The notes under the pieces: model-generated
What the model saw: only the letters and a program-made list of their open reading frames with translations
The model's database searches: none
What the model was told of the DNA's origin: nothing
Assembly (NCBI GenBank): GCA_045546695.1
Contig: JAZQDE010000015.1
Location: 1 to 64,000 of the forward strand
Length of the DNA: 64,000 nt
Direction: 5' to 3'
Source of the DNA: SIG424 sp045546695
GTDB taxonomy: Bacteria > Bacillota > Clostridia > UBA1212 > UBA1255
Made by a program: the position numbers and the translations under genes
Part shown: positions 1-7,336 of the stretch, one piece after another
How positions within the stretch are numbered: the stretch's first letter is position 1
How the letters are laid out: every line of letters begins with the position of its first letter

Positions 1-789
1 CCTATTGGCTCGTTTCTCTTCTTAGGTCCTACGGGTGTCGGTAAGACCGAGCTTGCAAAAGCTCTTGCCGAAGCACTGTTCGACGACGAAAAGAGTATGG
101 TCCGTATTGATATGAGTGAGTATATGGAGAAATACTCGGTATCCAGACTGATCGGAGCGCCTCCCGGATACGTGGGCTACGATGAAGGCGGACAGCTTAC
201 CGAGGCAGTTCGCAGAAAGCCCTATGCTGTTATTCTCTTTGATGAGGTAGAAAAGGCTCACCCCGACGTATTCAACGTTCTTCTTCAAGTGCTTGACGAC
301 GGACGAATCACCGACAGCCAAGGCAGAACGGTTGACTTCAAAAATACCGTTATCATACTGACCTCGAATCTTGGTTCCGGTGCAATTCTTGATGGAATCA
401 ATGCAAACGGCGAGATCAACGAGGAAGCAAGGCAGACGGTATCCGAAATGCTGAAACGCAGCTTCCGTCCCGAGTTCCTGAACCGCCTTGATGAGATCGT
501 GTTCTACAAGCCGCTCACCAAGGAGAATATCAACGGCATCGTAGATCTTCTGATTGCAGACCTCAACAAGCGCTTGAAGGATAAGCAGGTTAACGTGAAG
601 GTCAGCGACAACGCAAAGCAGTTAATTATTGACTCGGCTTACGATCCCACCTACGGTGCAAGACCCTTGAAGCGTTTCATTCAATCTAAGATTGAAACAT
701 TGCTTGCCCGTGCTATCATAGGCGGCAACATCGAACCCGAAACGACCTTGGAGATTGATTGTGAGAACTCCACTCTCGTAATAAAATAA
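1..789 (+). CDS. clpB: ATP-dependent chaperone ClpB, C-terminal part (5' end outside window)
   Basis: ClpB is a hexameric AAA+ disaggregase of the cytoplasm that threads proteins out of aggregates. The first base of the window is already in frame, so the start lies upstream. Only the second ATPase module is present: Walker A 'GPTGVGKTE' near residue 9, the pore loop 'GYVGYDEGG', Walker B 'VILFDEVEK', sensor 1 'ILTSN', the arginine-finger stretch 'FRPEFLNRLDE' and sensor 2 'GARPLKR'. The 'VSRLIGAPPGYVGY' and 'TVDFKNTVII' signatures fit ClpB better than ClpC. A strong terminator overlaps the stop codon, so the gene ends its transcript. Its base composition is clearly richer in G+C than that of the genes from 1213 onward. 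Confidence 0.95.
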   Translation, partial: PIGSFLFLGPTGVGKTELAKALAEALFDDEKSMVRIDMSEYMEKYSVSRLIGAPPGYVGYDEGGQLTEAVRRKPYAVILFDEVEKAHPDVFNVLLQVLDDGRITDSQGRTVDFKNTVIILTSNLGSGAILDGINANGEINEEARQTVSEMLKRSFRPEFLNRLDEIVFYKPLTKENINGIVDLLIADLNKRLKDKQVNVKVSDNAKQLIIDSAYDPTYGARPLKRFIQSKIETLLARAIIGGNIEPETTLEIDCENSTLVIK

Positions 790-837
790 CACTCAGCCCT
801 CGCTCCGTTTTGGAACGAGGGCTGAGTGTTATTTTTC
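788..837 (+). terminator. Rho-independent terminator of clpB
   Basis: A perfect 15-bp stem (788-802 pairs with 816-830) is followed by a T-rich run (ATTTTTCTTT). The left arm starts inside the TAA stop codon of clpB. Seen directly. Confidence 0.93.
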
Positions 838-898
838 TTTATCCTGTTCGTTATAGCGGAAATTAGGGATAGTGAGGGACAGAAAGAGCCTGCTTTAC

Positions 899-956
899 AG
901 CTGCTCGAAATCAGTTTGCGGGCAACCGCACGTGAGTTCGAATCTCAGCGTCTCCG
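899..956 (+). pseudogene. Degenerate 3' part of a tRNA-Ser-like gene (CGA anticodon)
   Basis: The stretch resembles the 3' two-thirds of a class II tRNA: an anticodon arm with the loop CTCGAAA (CGA, serine) at 904-910, a long variable arm (GCGG-GCAA-CCGC, 918-929), a T arm with TTCGAAT loop (937-943) and an acceptor-like 'CGTCTCC' plus G at 949-956. It is not a normal tRNA. The expected 5' acceptor strand GGAGACG and a D arm are absent upstream, the anticodon stem pairs only if the loop has eight bases, the T stem has a mismatch, and CCA is not encoded. It may be a tRNA remnant left by an integration event, or an assembly junction. Confidence 0.6.
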
Positions 957-965
957 GTGAAAAAT

Positions 966-997
966 AACCGCAATCTCATGATTGCGGTTGTTTTTTT
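966..997 (+). terminator. Rho-independent terminator after the tRNA-like remnant
   Basis: A perfect 10-bp stem (966-975 with 980-989, loop TCAT) is followed by seven T residues at 991-997. It lies just after the tRNA-like remnant, as expected for a tRNA gene's own terminator. Between here and the promoter at 1145 I see only AT-rich sequence with no gene. Confidence 0.88.
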
Positions 998-1144
998 ATG
1001 TCGAACAGTAGATTGGAGCATATATACAAAAACCCGTTTTTTTAGTACTGTTCAAAATACTGAAAAATTAAATGTCTATGTTCAAAATTATTAACACTAC
1101 GAAAAATTGAGTTTTATTATATATGTCTTTTTGTCTCTCGGTCA

Positions 1145-1173
1145 TTGACCCATCAATCATTTTATAATAAAAT
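1145..1173 (+). promoter_or_regulatory. Promoter for the gph-S66 pair
   Basis: TTGACC (1145-1150), a 17-bp spacer, then TAAAAT (1168-1173), about 40 bp upstream of the ATG at 1213. An overlapping TATAAT (1163-1168) has no well-spaced -35. A strong AAGGAGG ribosome binding site is at 1197-1203. Confidence 0.72.
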
Positions 1174-1212
1174 CACAACAATATCTTGCTTTTCACAAGG
1201 AGGCTAATATAC

Positions 1213-1881
1213 ATGAAAACTAAAATAACAGCAGTGATTTTTGACCTCGACGGTACTCTTGCCGATACGCTGGAGGATCTGGCAGATTCTGTCAATGCAG
1301 CCCTTACAAAAAACAACTTTCCTACACATACAACAGATTACGTCAGAGCAAGCGTTGGTTCCGGCACGAGAGAGCTTATCCGCAAATCACTCCCCTCAAA
1401 TACTGATGACGCAACAATTGACAAAGTAACTGCCGATTATCTCGTTATATATCATGAAAATTTCCTTGTAAAAACGCATATGTATGACAGAATGCTTGAA
1501 GTTCTTGACTATTTCAAGAGTCTTGGTCTTGTTATGGGCGTTGTAAGCAATAAACCATATGACCTCACAAACGCGATTGCAAACAAACTTTTCCCCGGAT
1601 ATTTCAAAACAGTATTTGGTATGAACAAGGACTTTCCGCGCAAACCTGATCCTGCTTCAACCCTTTATGTGGCCGGACTTCTTGGTGCTGAGCCCGCAAA
1701 TTGCCTTTTTATAGGCGATTCCGAGGTTGACTACAAGACCGGAGTCAATGCCGGCATGCCCGTATTTTCAGCGACATGGGGCTTCAGAGACGAAGAAGAG
1801 CTAAGACAAGCCGGTGCAAAGATACTTATTCATAAGCCAATCGATATGATTGAAGCATTCAAAGAAAATTTCGAGGTGTAA
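1213..1881 (+). CDS. gph: HAD-family phosphatase, phosphoglycolate phosphatase-like
   Basis: A 222-residue cytoplasmic HAD hydrolase of the Gph/PGP type, which removes phosphate from small metabolites such as 2-phosphoglycolate. Visible motifs are the nucleophile motif 'IFDLDGTLADT' near residue 10, motif II 'VVSNK', the lysine in 'FPRKPDP' and the acidic motif 'FIGDSEVD'. A helical cap follows the nucleophile motif. The ATG at 1213 is chosen because AAGGAGG lies ten bases upstream; an upstream in-frame TTG at 1186 has no such site. The stop is one base before the next gene, so the two are co-transcribed. Substrate is inferred from family; pyrophosphatase PpaX-like activity is possible. Confidence 0.85.
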   Translation: MKTKITAVIFDLDGTLADTLEDLADSVNAALTKNNFPTHTTDYVRASVGSGTRELIRKSLPSNTDDATIDKVTADYLVIYHENFLVKTHMYDRMLEVLDYFKSLGLVMGVVSNKPYDLTNAIANKLFPGYFKTVFGMNKDFPRKPDPASTLYVAGLLGAEPANCLFIGDSEVDYKTGVNAGMPVFSATWGFRDEEELRQAGAKILIHKPIDMIEAFKENFEV

Positions 1882-1882
1882 A

Positions 1883-2866
1883 ATGATTTATCCTGCCCTT
1901 TTGCGTGAAAATTCTTTAATTGGTGTTACTGCTCCAAGTTCAGGCGTTGATATCAATAAAGATCCTACTTTTGATACATATAAGACGAATCTTGCTTCAT
2001 TTGGCTTCAGGTCAATTGAGACTGCAAACGTCCGCACGGGACTTACGCCAAGCTCGTCTGCCAAAACACGTGCCGACGAATTCAATAGTCTTGTGAAAAA
2101 TCCTGACGTTGATATGATTTTGTGCGCCAAAGGCGGTGATTTGCTGTTTGAAATGCTTGATAAAGTTGATTTTGACGCGCTTGTGGCGAACCCAAAGTGG
2201 GTTCAGGGATATTCAGATCCGACTTCCCTTCTGTATGCAATAACAACAAAATATGATATTGCTACAGTTTATGGTAACGGAGCCGGTGCATACAGTATGA
2301 ATCCAATGCATAAATCACTAATTGATTCAATGCATCTTCTTATGGGAAAAATTGATACACAATTCAGCTTTGAACTGTATGAAAAAAACAAGGGTGACAG
2401 TAGTTTCGGTTACAATCTTGATACACCTGTTGAATGGAACGGCGAAGCCTTTTTCACAGGTCGTCTTATCGGCGGTTGCGTTGACGTTCTTGAGCAATTG
2501 ATAGGAACGCCATTCGACGGTACAAAAGAGTTTATAAACAAATATGCGCAGGATGGTATTATATGGTATTTTGACAATTTTGCATTGTCTTCGGAAAGAT
2601 TGTATGGCTTTTTATGGCACCTGAAAAAATGCGGCTATTTTAAAAACGCCTCAGGCTTTATTTTCGGCCGAAATCTTTTTGAAAGCACATTTATTGATTT
2701 TGCGTATAGCGAAGCTATTTCACGTGCCCTGGGCGATTTAAACGTACCAATTATTACCAACGCAGATATAGGACACGTCTCCCCTCGTATTGCAATAGTA
2801 AACGGCGCCCTTGCTGCAGTAAAAGTTGAAAATAAAAAAGGAACTGTAAAACAGCTCCTTTTATAA
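1883..2866 (+). CDS. Peptidase S66 family protein (LD-carboxypeptidase / MccF-like)
   Basis: 327 residues. Members of S66 are serine peptidases that trim L,D-bonds in muropeptides (LdcA) or inactivate microcin C-type peptidyl nucleotides (MccF). The N-terminal 'IGVTAPSSG' strand, 'ILCAKGGD', the nucleophile elbow 'GYSDPT' (Ser of the Ser-Glu-His triad) and the C-terminal 'DIGHVSPR' (His) are visible. No signal peptide, so it is cytoplasmic. Length fits MccF-type proteins. The start ATG at 1883 follows 'GAGGTG' at the end of gph. Its last 30 bases form a hairpin that may also terminate the convergent opp transcript. Whether it recycles cell wall or detoxifies a peptide antibiotic cannot be told. 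Confidence 0.85.
   Translation: MIYPALLRENSLIGVTAPSSGVDINKDPTFDTYKTNLASFGFRSIETANVRTGLTPSSSAKTRADEFNSLVKNPDVDMILCAKGGDLLFEMLDKVDFDALVANPKWVQGYSDPTSLLYAITTKYDIATVYGNGAGAYSMNPMHKSLIDSMHLLMGKIDTQFSFELYEKNKGDSSFGYNLDTPVEWNGEAFFTGRLIGGCVDVLEQLIGTPFDGTKEFINKYAQDGIIWYFDNFALSSERLYGFLWHLKKCGYFKNASGFIFGRNLFESTFIDFAYSEAISRALGDLNVPIITNADIGHVSPRIAIVNGALAAVKVENKKGTVKQLLL
2836..2862. terminator. Bidirectional terminator inside the 3' end of the S66 gene
   Basis: AAAAGGA (2836-2842) pairs with TCCTTTT (2856-2862), with an inner CTG/CAG pair set and an A-rich loop. The plus strand ends in TTTT and the minus strand in TTTTTTATT, so it could stop both converging transcripts. The two convergent stop codons abut at 2866/2867, leaving no intergenic room. 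Confidence 0.6.
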
Positions 2867-3124
2867 TCAATATGACAGAAACATTATAAACCACATTATC
2901 AGATACAGTAGGATTATGATTCCGATAACAACAAGCATCGGCACGAACATCATTTTTACTGCGCCCCAATATGTGTTCCACTTATCGCCAAAGCTCGACT
3001 TTGGCTTATTTTTTTTATTGTGTGAGACAGAGGAAAACGCGCTACCGCGTACACCTGACATGTCAGCAATCGTCCTGCCGTCATCAACATATTTTACTTT
3101 TTGTTTTTTCTGTTTCTTGCTCAT
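2867..3124 (-). CDS. Small membrane protein of unknown function, last gene of the opp block
   Basis: 85 residues. The N-terminal half is very basic and hydrophilic (many Lys, 'MSKKQKKQKVK' start), and residues about 56-84 form one strongly hydrophobic membrane span ('FVPMLVVIGIIILLYLIM'). By the positive-inside rule the basic part should face the cytoplasm. It starts nine bases after the oppF stop, so it is probably the last gene of that operon. I do not recognise the family. A structural or accessory role for the transporter is only a guess from position. Confidence 0.7.
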   Translation of the reverse strand: MSKKQKKQKVKYVDDGRTIADMSGVRGSAFSSVSHNKKNKPKSSFGDKWNTYWGAVKMMFVPMLVVIGIIILLYLIMWFIMFLSY

Positions 3125-3133
3125 TTTGTTCGT

Positions 3134-4108
3134 TTATTGAATCAGATGACATGCGGCAAAATGGCCGTTGCCATAATCTTTATACTCAGGTACTTCTTCT
3201 TTACAGATATCTGTGGCATATGGACATCTTGTGTGGAATCGACAGCCTTTTGGCGGGTTAGCCGGTGAAGGGATATCGCCGCTTAAGACGATTCTGTTCA
3301 TTTTCACATCGGGATCCGGATATGGAATCGCTGAGAATAACGCCTTTGTATATGGATGGAGAGGATTTGCAAAAATCTCTGCTTTTGTACCAAATTCTAC
3401 CATTGAACCGAGATACATTACACCAATCTTGTCTGAAATAAACTTTACAACTGACAAATCATGGGAGATGAAGATATACGTCAGGTTCATTGACTCCTGA
3501 AGGCTCTTGAGCAGATTGATAATCTGCGCTTGGATTGACACGTCGAGAGCTGATACAGGCTCGTCACATACGACTAGTTCAGGATTAACTGCGAGGGCTC
3601 TTGCAATACATATTCTCTGACGTTGTCCGCCTGAAAACTCATGAGGATAACGTTCATAATAATAATCACGAAGACCGCATTTATCCATAAGTTCGAGAAC
3701 GTACTCTTTGACCTGACTCTTCGGAACGATATTATGCACCATAACAGGTTCAGAAAGAATACCACCTACAGTACTTCTCGGAGGAAGTGATGAGTATGGG
3801 TCCTGGAAAATAATCTGCATCTTTGTGCGGATGTCTCTCATCTGTGATGAATTATATTTTGTAATATCTTCTCCCTTGAAAATAATCTGACCGCTTGTCG
3901 GCTGATGAAGTTTGAGAATTGCTCTACCCATAGTAGTTTTGCCGCAACCTGACTCACCAACGATACCGAGTGTTTCGCCGGGCATCAATGTGAAAGAAAC
4001 ATCGTCAACTGCAACCAACTCTTTAGTAACTTTTCCCATAAGAGTTTTCTTCAGCGGAAAGCTTTTTCTAAGATTTTTCACTTCTAATATTGGCTCATTT
4101 TTAGACAT
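3134..4108 (-). CDS. oppF: Oligopeptide ABC transporter, ATP-binding protein OppF
   Basis: 324-residue cytoplasmic ATPase that with OppD drives peptide import through OppBC. Walker A 'GESGCGKTT', Q loop 'IFQDPYSSLPPR', signature 'FSGGQRQR', Walker B 'LVVCDEP' and H-loop 'ISHDLSV' are all intact. The C-terminal oligopeptide-transporter extension carries the Cys pattern 'CRFHTRCPYATDIC', which in some related transporters holds an iron-sulfur cluster. The ATG at 4108 is chosen because 'GAGGTGAG' lies just upstream; a GTG two codons earlier sits inside that site. The gene overlaps oppD by eight bases, giving translational coupling. Confidence 0.95.
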   Translation of the reverse strand: MSKNEPILEVKNLRKSFPLKKTLMGKVTKELVAVDDVSFTLMPGETLGIVGESGCGKTTMGRAILKLHQPTSGQIIFKGEDITKYNSSQMRDIRTKMQIIFQDPYSSLPPRSTVGGILSEPVMVHNIVPKSQVKEYVLELMDKCGLRDYYYERYPHEFSGGQRQRICIARALAVNPELVVCDEPVSALDVSIQAQIINLLKSLQESMNLTYIFISHDLSVVKFISDKIGVMYLGSMVEFGTKAEIFANPLHPYTKALFSAIPYPDPDVKMNRIVLSGDIPSPANPPKGCRFHTRCPYATDICKEEVPEYKDYGNGHFAACHLIQ

Positions 4109-5270
4109 TTTCACTCACCTCTTCATATAAATGACATGCAACAAAATGAGTCGGACTCACTTGTATCATGCCCGGATAGTCGCCGGAACACTTGTTGACA
4201 CACATAGAACATCTTTCCTTAAAATAGCAATGATCCGGCATATTGATCGGGTTCGGAACGTTGCCTGGGATATTGAATAAAGTGTCACTGTCAGAATCAA
4301 GAGTAGGTTTTGATTTCTGAAGACCAATCGTATACGGATGCATAGGATTGTGGAAAATCTCAGAAACTGTTCCCTTTTCTATAACTCTTCCTGCGTACAT
4401 CACAACAACGTAATCTGCCATTTCTGCAATAATACCAAGGTCGTGTGTGATAAGAAGAATCGAACCGTCAATTTTTGTTTTGAGGTCTCTTAGCAGGTCA
4501 AGAATCTGTGCCTGAATTGTAACGTCAAGAGCGGTGGTAGGCTCATCTGCGATAATAAGTCGCGGATTTGCAGCAAGCGCCATAGCAATCATTACTCTCT
4601 GTCTCATACCGCCTGACAATTCATGCGGGAACGCCTTGTACACTCTCTCGGGCATCGCAATACCAACGAGATTGAGCATTTCCATTGATTTATCTTTTGC
4701 CTGCTGTTTTGTTGCCTTTTTATCATTGATAAAAGTAACTTCATCAAGTTGCTGACCAATGGTGAAAACAGGATTAAGAGATGTCATCGGTTCCTGGAAA
4801 ATCATAGCAATTTCCTTGCCGCGGATTCTGTAAATCTCACGTGAAGGCATTTTAGCTATATCATACACCTTGTCATCGCCTGTCTTGAAACGTATCTCAC
4901 CGGAGTAAATCTGTCCCTGCGGGCCCTGGAGCAGACGCATAACTGACATACTCGTAACTGATTTACCACATCCTGACTCACCAACAATACCAACGGTTGC
5001 ATTTTTAGGCACGTCAATTGAAACACCGTTTACAGCCTTAACAACACCTTGTTCTGTGAAAAAATATGTGTGCAAATCATCAATTTCGAGAATATTTGCA
5101 GGATTTTTCAGTTCTGAAACAAACTCTTCCTCGCCGGCTTTTCTGTTTTTATAAGCCTCAAGGCGTTTCATCTCTTTGCTGTTTGCTTTAGCAATAGCAC
5201 GGATCTCCTTGCCGGTGAGATAATGTTTAGAAGCTGAAGTTTTATTTGTATTATTATCTTTATTTTCCAT
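4101..5270 (-). CDS. oppD: Oligopeptide ABC transporter, ATP-binding protein OppD
   Basis: 389 residues, partner ATPase of OppF. It has Walker A 'GESGCGKSVT', Q loop 'IFQEPMTSLNP', signature 'LSGGMRQRV', Walker B 'LIIADEPT', H-loop 'ITHDLG' and the C-terminal oligopeptide domain with 'ERCSMCVNKC'. Unusually it starts with about 55 charged residues (rich in Lys, Asn, Glu) before the ABC domain begins near 'ILEIDDLHTYFF'. Typical OppD proteins lack this tail, so it may be a lineage-specific addition. It begins two bases after the oppC stop. Confidence 0.95.
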   Translation of the reverse strand: MENKDNNTNKTSASKHYLTGKEIRAIAKANSKEMKRLEAYKNRKAGEEEFVSELKNPANILEIDDLHTYFFTEQGVVKAVNGVSIDVPKNATVGIVGESGCGKSVTSMSVMRLLQGPQGQIYSGEIRFKTGDDKVYDIAKMPSREIYRIRGKEIAMIFQEPMTSLNPVFTIGQQLDEVTFINDKKATKQQAKDKSMEMLNLVGIAMPERVYKAFPHELSGGMRQRVMIAMALAANPRLIIADEPTTALDVTIQAQILDLLRDLKTKIDGSILLITHDLGIIAEMADYVVVMYAGRVIEKGTVSEIFHNPMHPYTIGLQKSKPTLDSDSDTLFNIPGNVPNPINMPDHCYFKERCSMCVNKCSGDYPGMIQVSPTHFVACHLYEEVSENV

Positions 5271-5272
5271 AA

Positions 5273-6313
5273 TTATCTCCTCGCTTTAGGATCGAGCGCG
5301 TCACGCAGACCGTCACCTACAAAGTTAAATCCAAGTACTGCAATTACGATACAGATACCGGCAGGTACCCATACGTAAAGATGGTTCTGAAGTACGTCCT
5401 GGTTTGTTGAAATAATATTGATCATCGAACCCCATGCATCAACGTCGCCCTTTACACCGAGATTCAGATATGACAGCGTTGCTTCATAAAGAATCATACT
5501 ACCAAGGCTCAAACTCATCTGAACGATAAGCTGCGGCATAACGTTTGGCACAAGGTGTTTGAAAATCTTTCTTGTGGTCGAATATCCCATTGCTTCTGCG
5601 GCAACCATAAATTCCTGCTCACGCAAAGAAAGAATCTGACCTCTTACAAGTCTTGCCGTACCCGGCCATGATATCATTGACAAGAATGCCATCAATATGT
5701 AAATACGATAGTTAGCATTTATGTCCGATGCGTCAAGCAAAGTACTTACGATAAGCAGAATCGGCACACCGGGCAGACAGATGAGGACGTCACATATTCT
5801 CATGATAACAGTATCAATAACTCCCCCGAAATATCCTGAAATACCACCAAAGATGATACCCATAATCGTGACTACAAATACTGCAAGGAAGCTTACGAGC
5901 AGAGATATTCTGCCACCGAGCATCAGTGATGACAGTACGTCATAGCCTTCTTCATCTGTACCAATCAGATGCTCTGAGTCAGGAGATGAAAGGAAATTAT
6001 CTTTTAATTCCTTTTCAGTCGTCTGACGAACAGTATATTCAACACCATTTACTGTATAAGTTGTTTCTGAAAAAGCATATTCTACTTTTCCACTCTCATC
6101 TAAAACAACTTTTCCGTCGTCAATCCATTCAGTATACACGTAAGGACCGACAAAACAGAACAGGAACAAGCTTATGATCATAATAAGACCGATAATACTG
6201 AGTTTTGATTTGAAAAATCTTCTGAGCACCATCTGAGTCGGAGACATAAGCTTAATATTTTTATCAAGAGGGGTCTCCTGGTTTTCTACGTTTTTATTTT
6301 CATTTTCAGCCAT
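5273..6313 (-). CDS. oppC: Oligopeptide ABC transporter permease OppC
   Basis: 346-residue inner-membrane permease. There is an N-terminal cytoplasmic tail, a first membrane span (about 35-57), an extracytoplasmic loop of about 70 residues containing 'HLIGTDEEGYDVLS' (typical of OppC/DppC), then five spans with the permease signature around 'EAMGYSTTRKIFKHLVPN' (EAA loop that docks on OppD/F). The longer first loop is common in firmicute OppC. It is separated from oppB by eleven bases and from oppD by two. Confidence 0.95.
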   Translation of the reverse strand: MAENENKNVENQETPLDKNIKLMSPTQMVLRRFFKSKLSIIGLIMIISLFLFCFVGPYVYTEWIDDGKVVLDESGKVEYAFSETTYTVNGVEYTVRQTTEKELKDNFLSSPDSEHLIGTDEEGYDVLSSLMLGGRISLLVSFLAVFVVTIMGIIFGGISGYFGGVIDTVIMRICDVLICLPGVPILLIVSTLLDASDINANYRIYILMAFLSMISWPGTARLVRGQILSLREQEFMVAAEAMGYSTTRKIFKHLVPNVMPQLIVQMSLSLGSMILYEATLSYLNLGVKGDVDAWGSMINIISTNQDVLQNHLYVWVPAGICIVIAVLGFNFVGDGLRDALDPKARR

Positions 6314-6324
6314 GGTCCCACCTC

Positions 6325-7314
6325 CTATTCAAGTTTAACTCTCGGGTCTACGACAGCATACATAATATCTGCCATCAGAATACCCAATACACTCAACACG
6401 GCCAGGAACATGTTGTATCCCATAATGAACGGGATATCGCCTCTGTTCATGGCATCAAGTGCTATATTACCGATACCGGGAAGGTCAAATACCTGCTCGG
6501 TGATGATTGCTCCTGAGAAAAGTGACGGAAGCAGACCTGCCAAAGATGTTACAAGAGGAATCAATGTGTTTCTGAAAGCGTGCTTGTTTATAACAACTTT
6601 TTCACTAAGACCCTTCGCTCTTGCTGTACGTATGTAATCAGAATTGAGAACTTCAAGCATGTTCGTTCTTGTCATCCTCATTCTGGCACCAATGCTAAGA
6701 ATAACAATTGTAAGTACAGGAACAAACATATGCCTTGCATAGTCCACAAGCAACGCAAAACCGGTGTACGACTGCGTGGCGTCGACCATTCCCGACGTCG
6801 GGAACCCCATAAATTCCGAGAAGAAGCTTTTCAGAACTTGTCCGAAGAAGAATGAAGGCAATGATATACCAATCATAACCAATACTGTTACAACGTAATC
6901 TCTGAGAGAATACTGGTGTGTAGCAGCAGTTATACCAAGCGGTATTGCAATCATAAACTCAAAAATTGTAGCTACAAGTGCAATAGCAAATGATATTCCC
7001 ATGTGCTCAAAAATAACTTCAGCAACAGGTCTTGCGTACACAAAGCTTGTACCGAGGTCAAAGCGAAGAAGTGATGACAGCCAGCTGAAATAGCCTTTTA
7101 AGATCCCTAAAAAGCTATCATCCTTAAGACCGTACATCTCATACATGGCATCTACGGTCTCCTGGCTGACAGTCGCTCCCCCCTGGTTCATGGCGTCGAT
7201 TTTATCCTGGATAAAATCAACGGGCATCAACCTGATAAGGAAATAAATTATCATTGATACGCCAAGCAATATTACAAGTGCCAGGGCTAATCTTTTAATA
7301 ATATACTTTAACAT
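6325..7314 (-). CDS. oppB: Oligopeptide ABC transporter permease OppB
   Basis: 329 residues. The N-terminal span 'LALALVILLGVSMIIYFLI' is typical of OppB/DppB, followed by a lumenal loop, five further spans, and the EAA-type coupling motif 'RTARAKGLSEKVVINKHA'. The C-terminal 'FDLPGIGNIALDA' and 'VVDPRVKLE' are family hallmarks. Forms the heterodimeric peptide channel with OppC. The gene sits 22 bases after the substrate-binding protein gene. Confidence 0.95.
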   Translation of the reverse strand: MLKYIIKRLALALVILLGVSMIIYFLIRLMPVDFIQDKIDAMNQGGATVSQETVDAMYEMYGLKDDSFLGILKGYFSWLSSLLRFDLGTSFVYARPVAEVIFEHMGISFAIALVATIFEFMIAIPLGITAATHQYSLRDYVVTVLVMIGISLPSFFFGQVLKSFFSEFMGFPTSGMVDATQSYTGFALLVDYARHMFVPVLTIVILSIGARMRMTRTNMLEVLNSDYIRTARAKGLSEKVVINKHAFRNTLIPLVTSLAGLLPSLFSGAIITEQVFDLPGIGNIALDAMNRGDIPFIMGYNMFLAVLSVLGILMADIMYAVVDPRVKLE

Positions 7315-7336
7315 AATCTACTCCGATTCAAAATAA

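Noticed and set aside
899..956. An intact tRNA-Ser gene.
   Set aside because: The 5' acceptor strand and D arm are missing, and two stems have defects.
1883..2866. Microcin or antibiotic immunity island based on the MccF-like gene.
   Set aside because: No biosynthesis or export genes are near it; the neighbour is a common phosphatase, so a housekeeping role is at least as likely.
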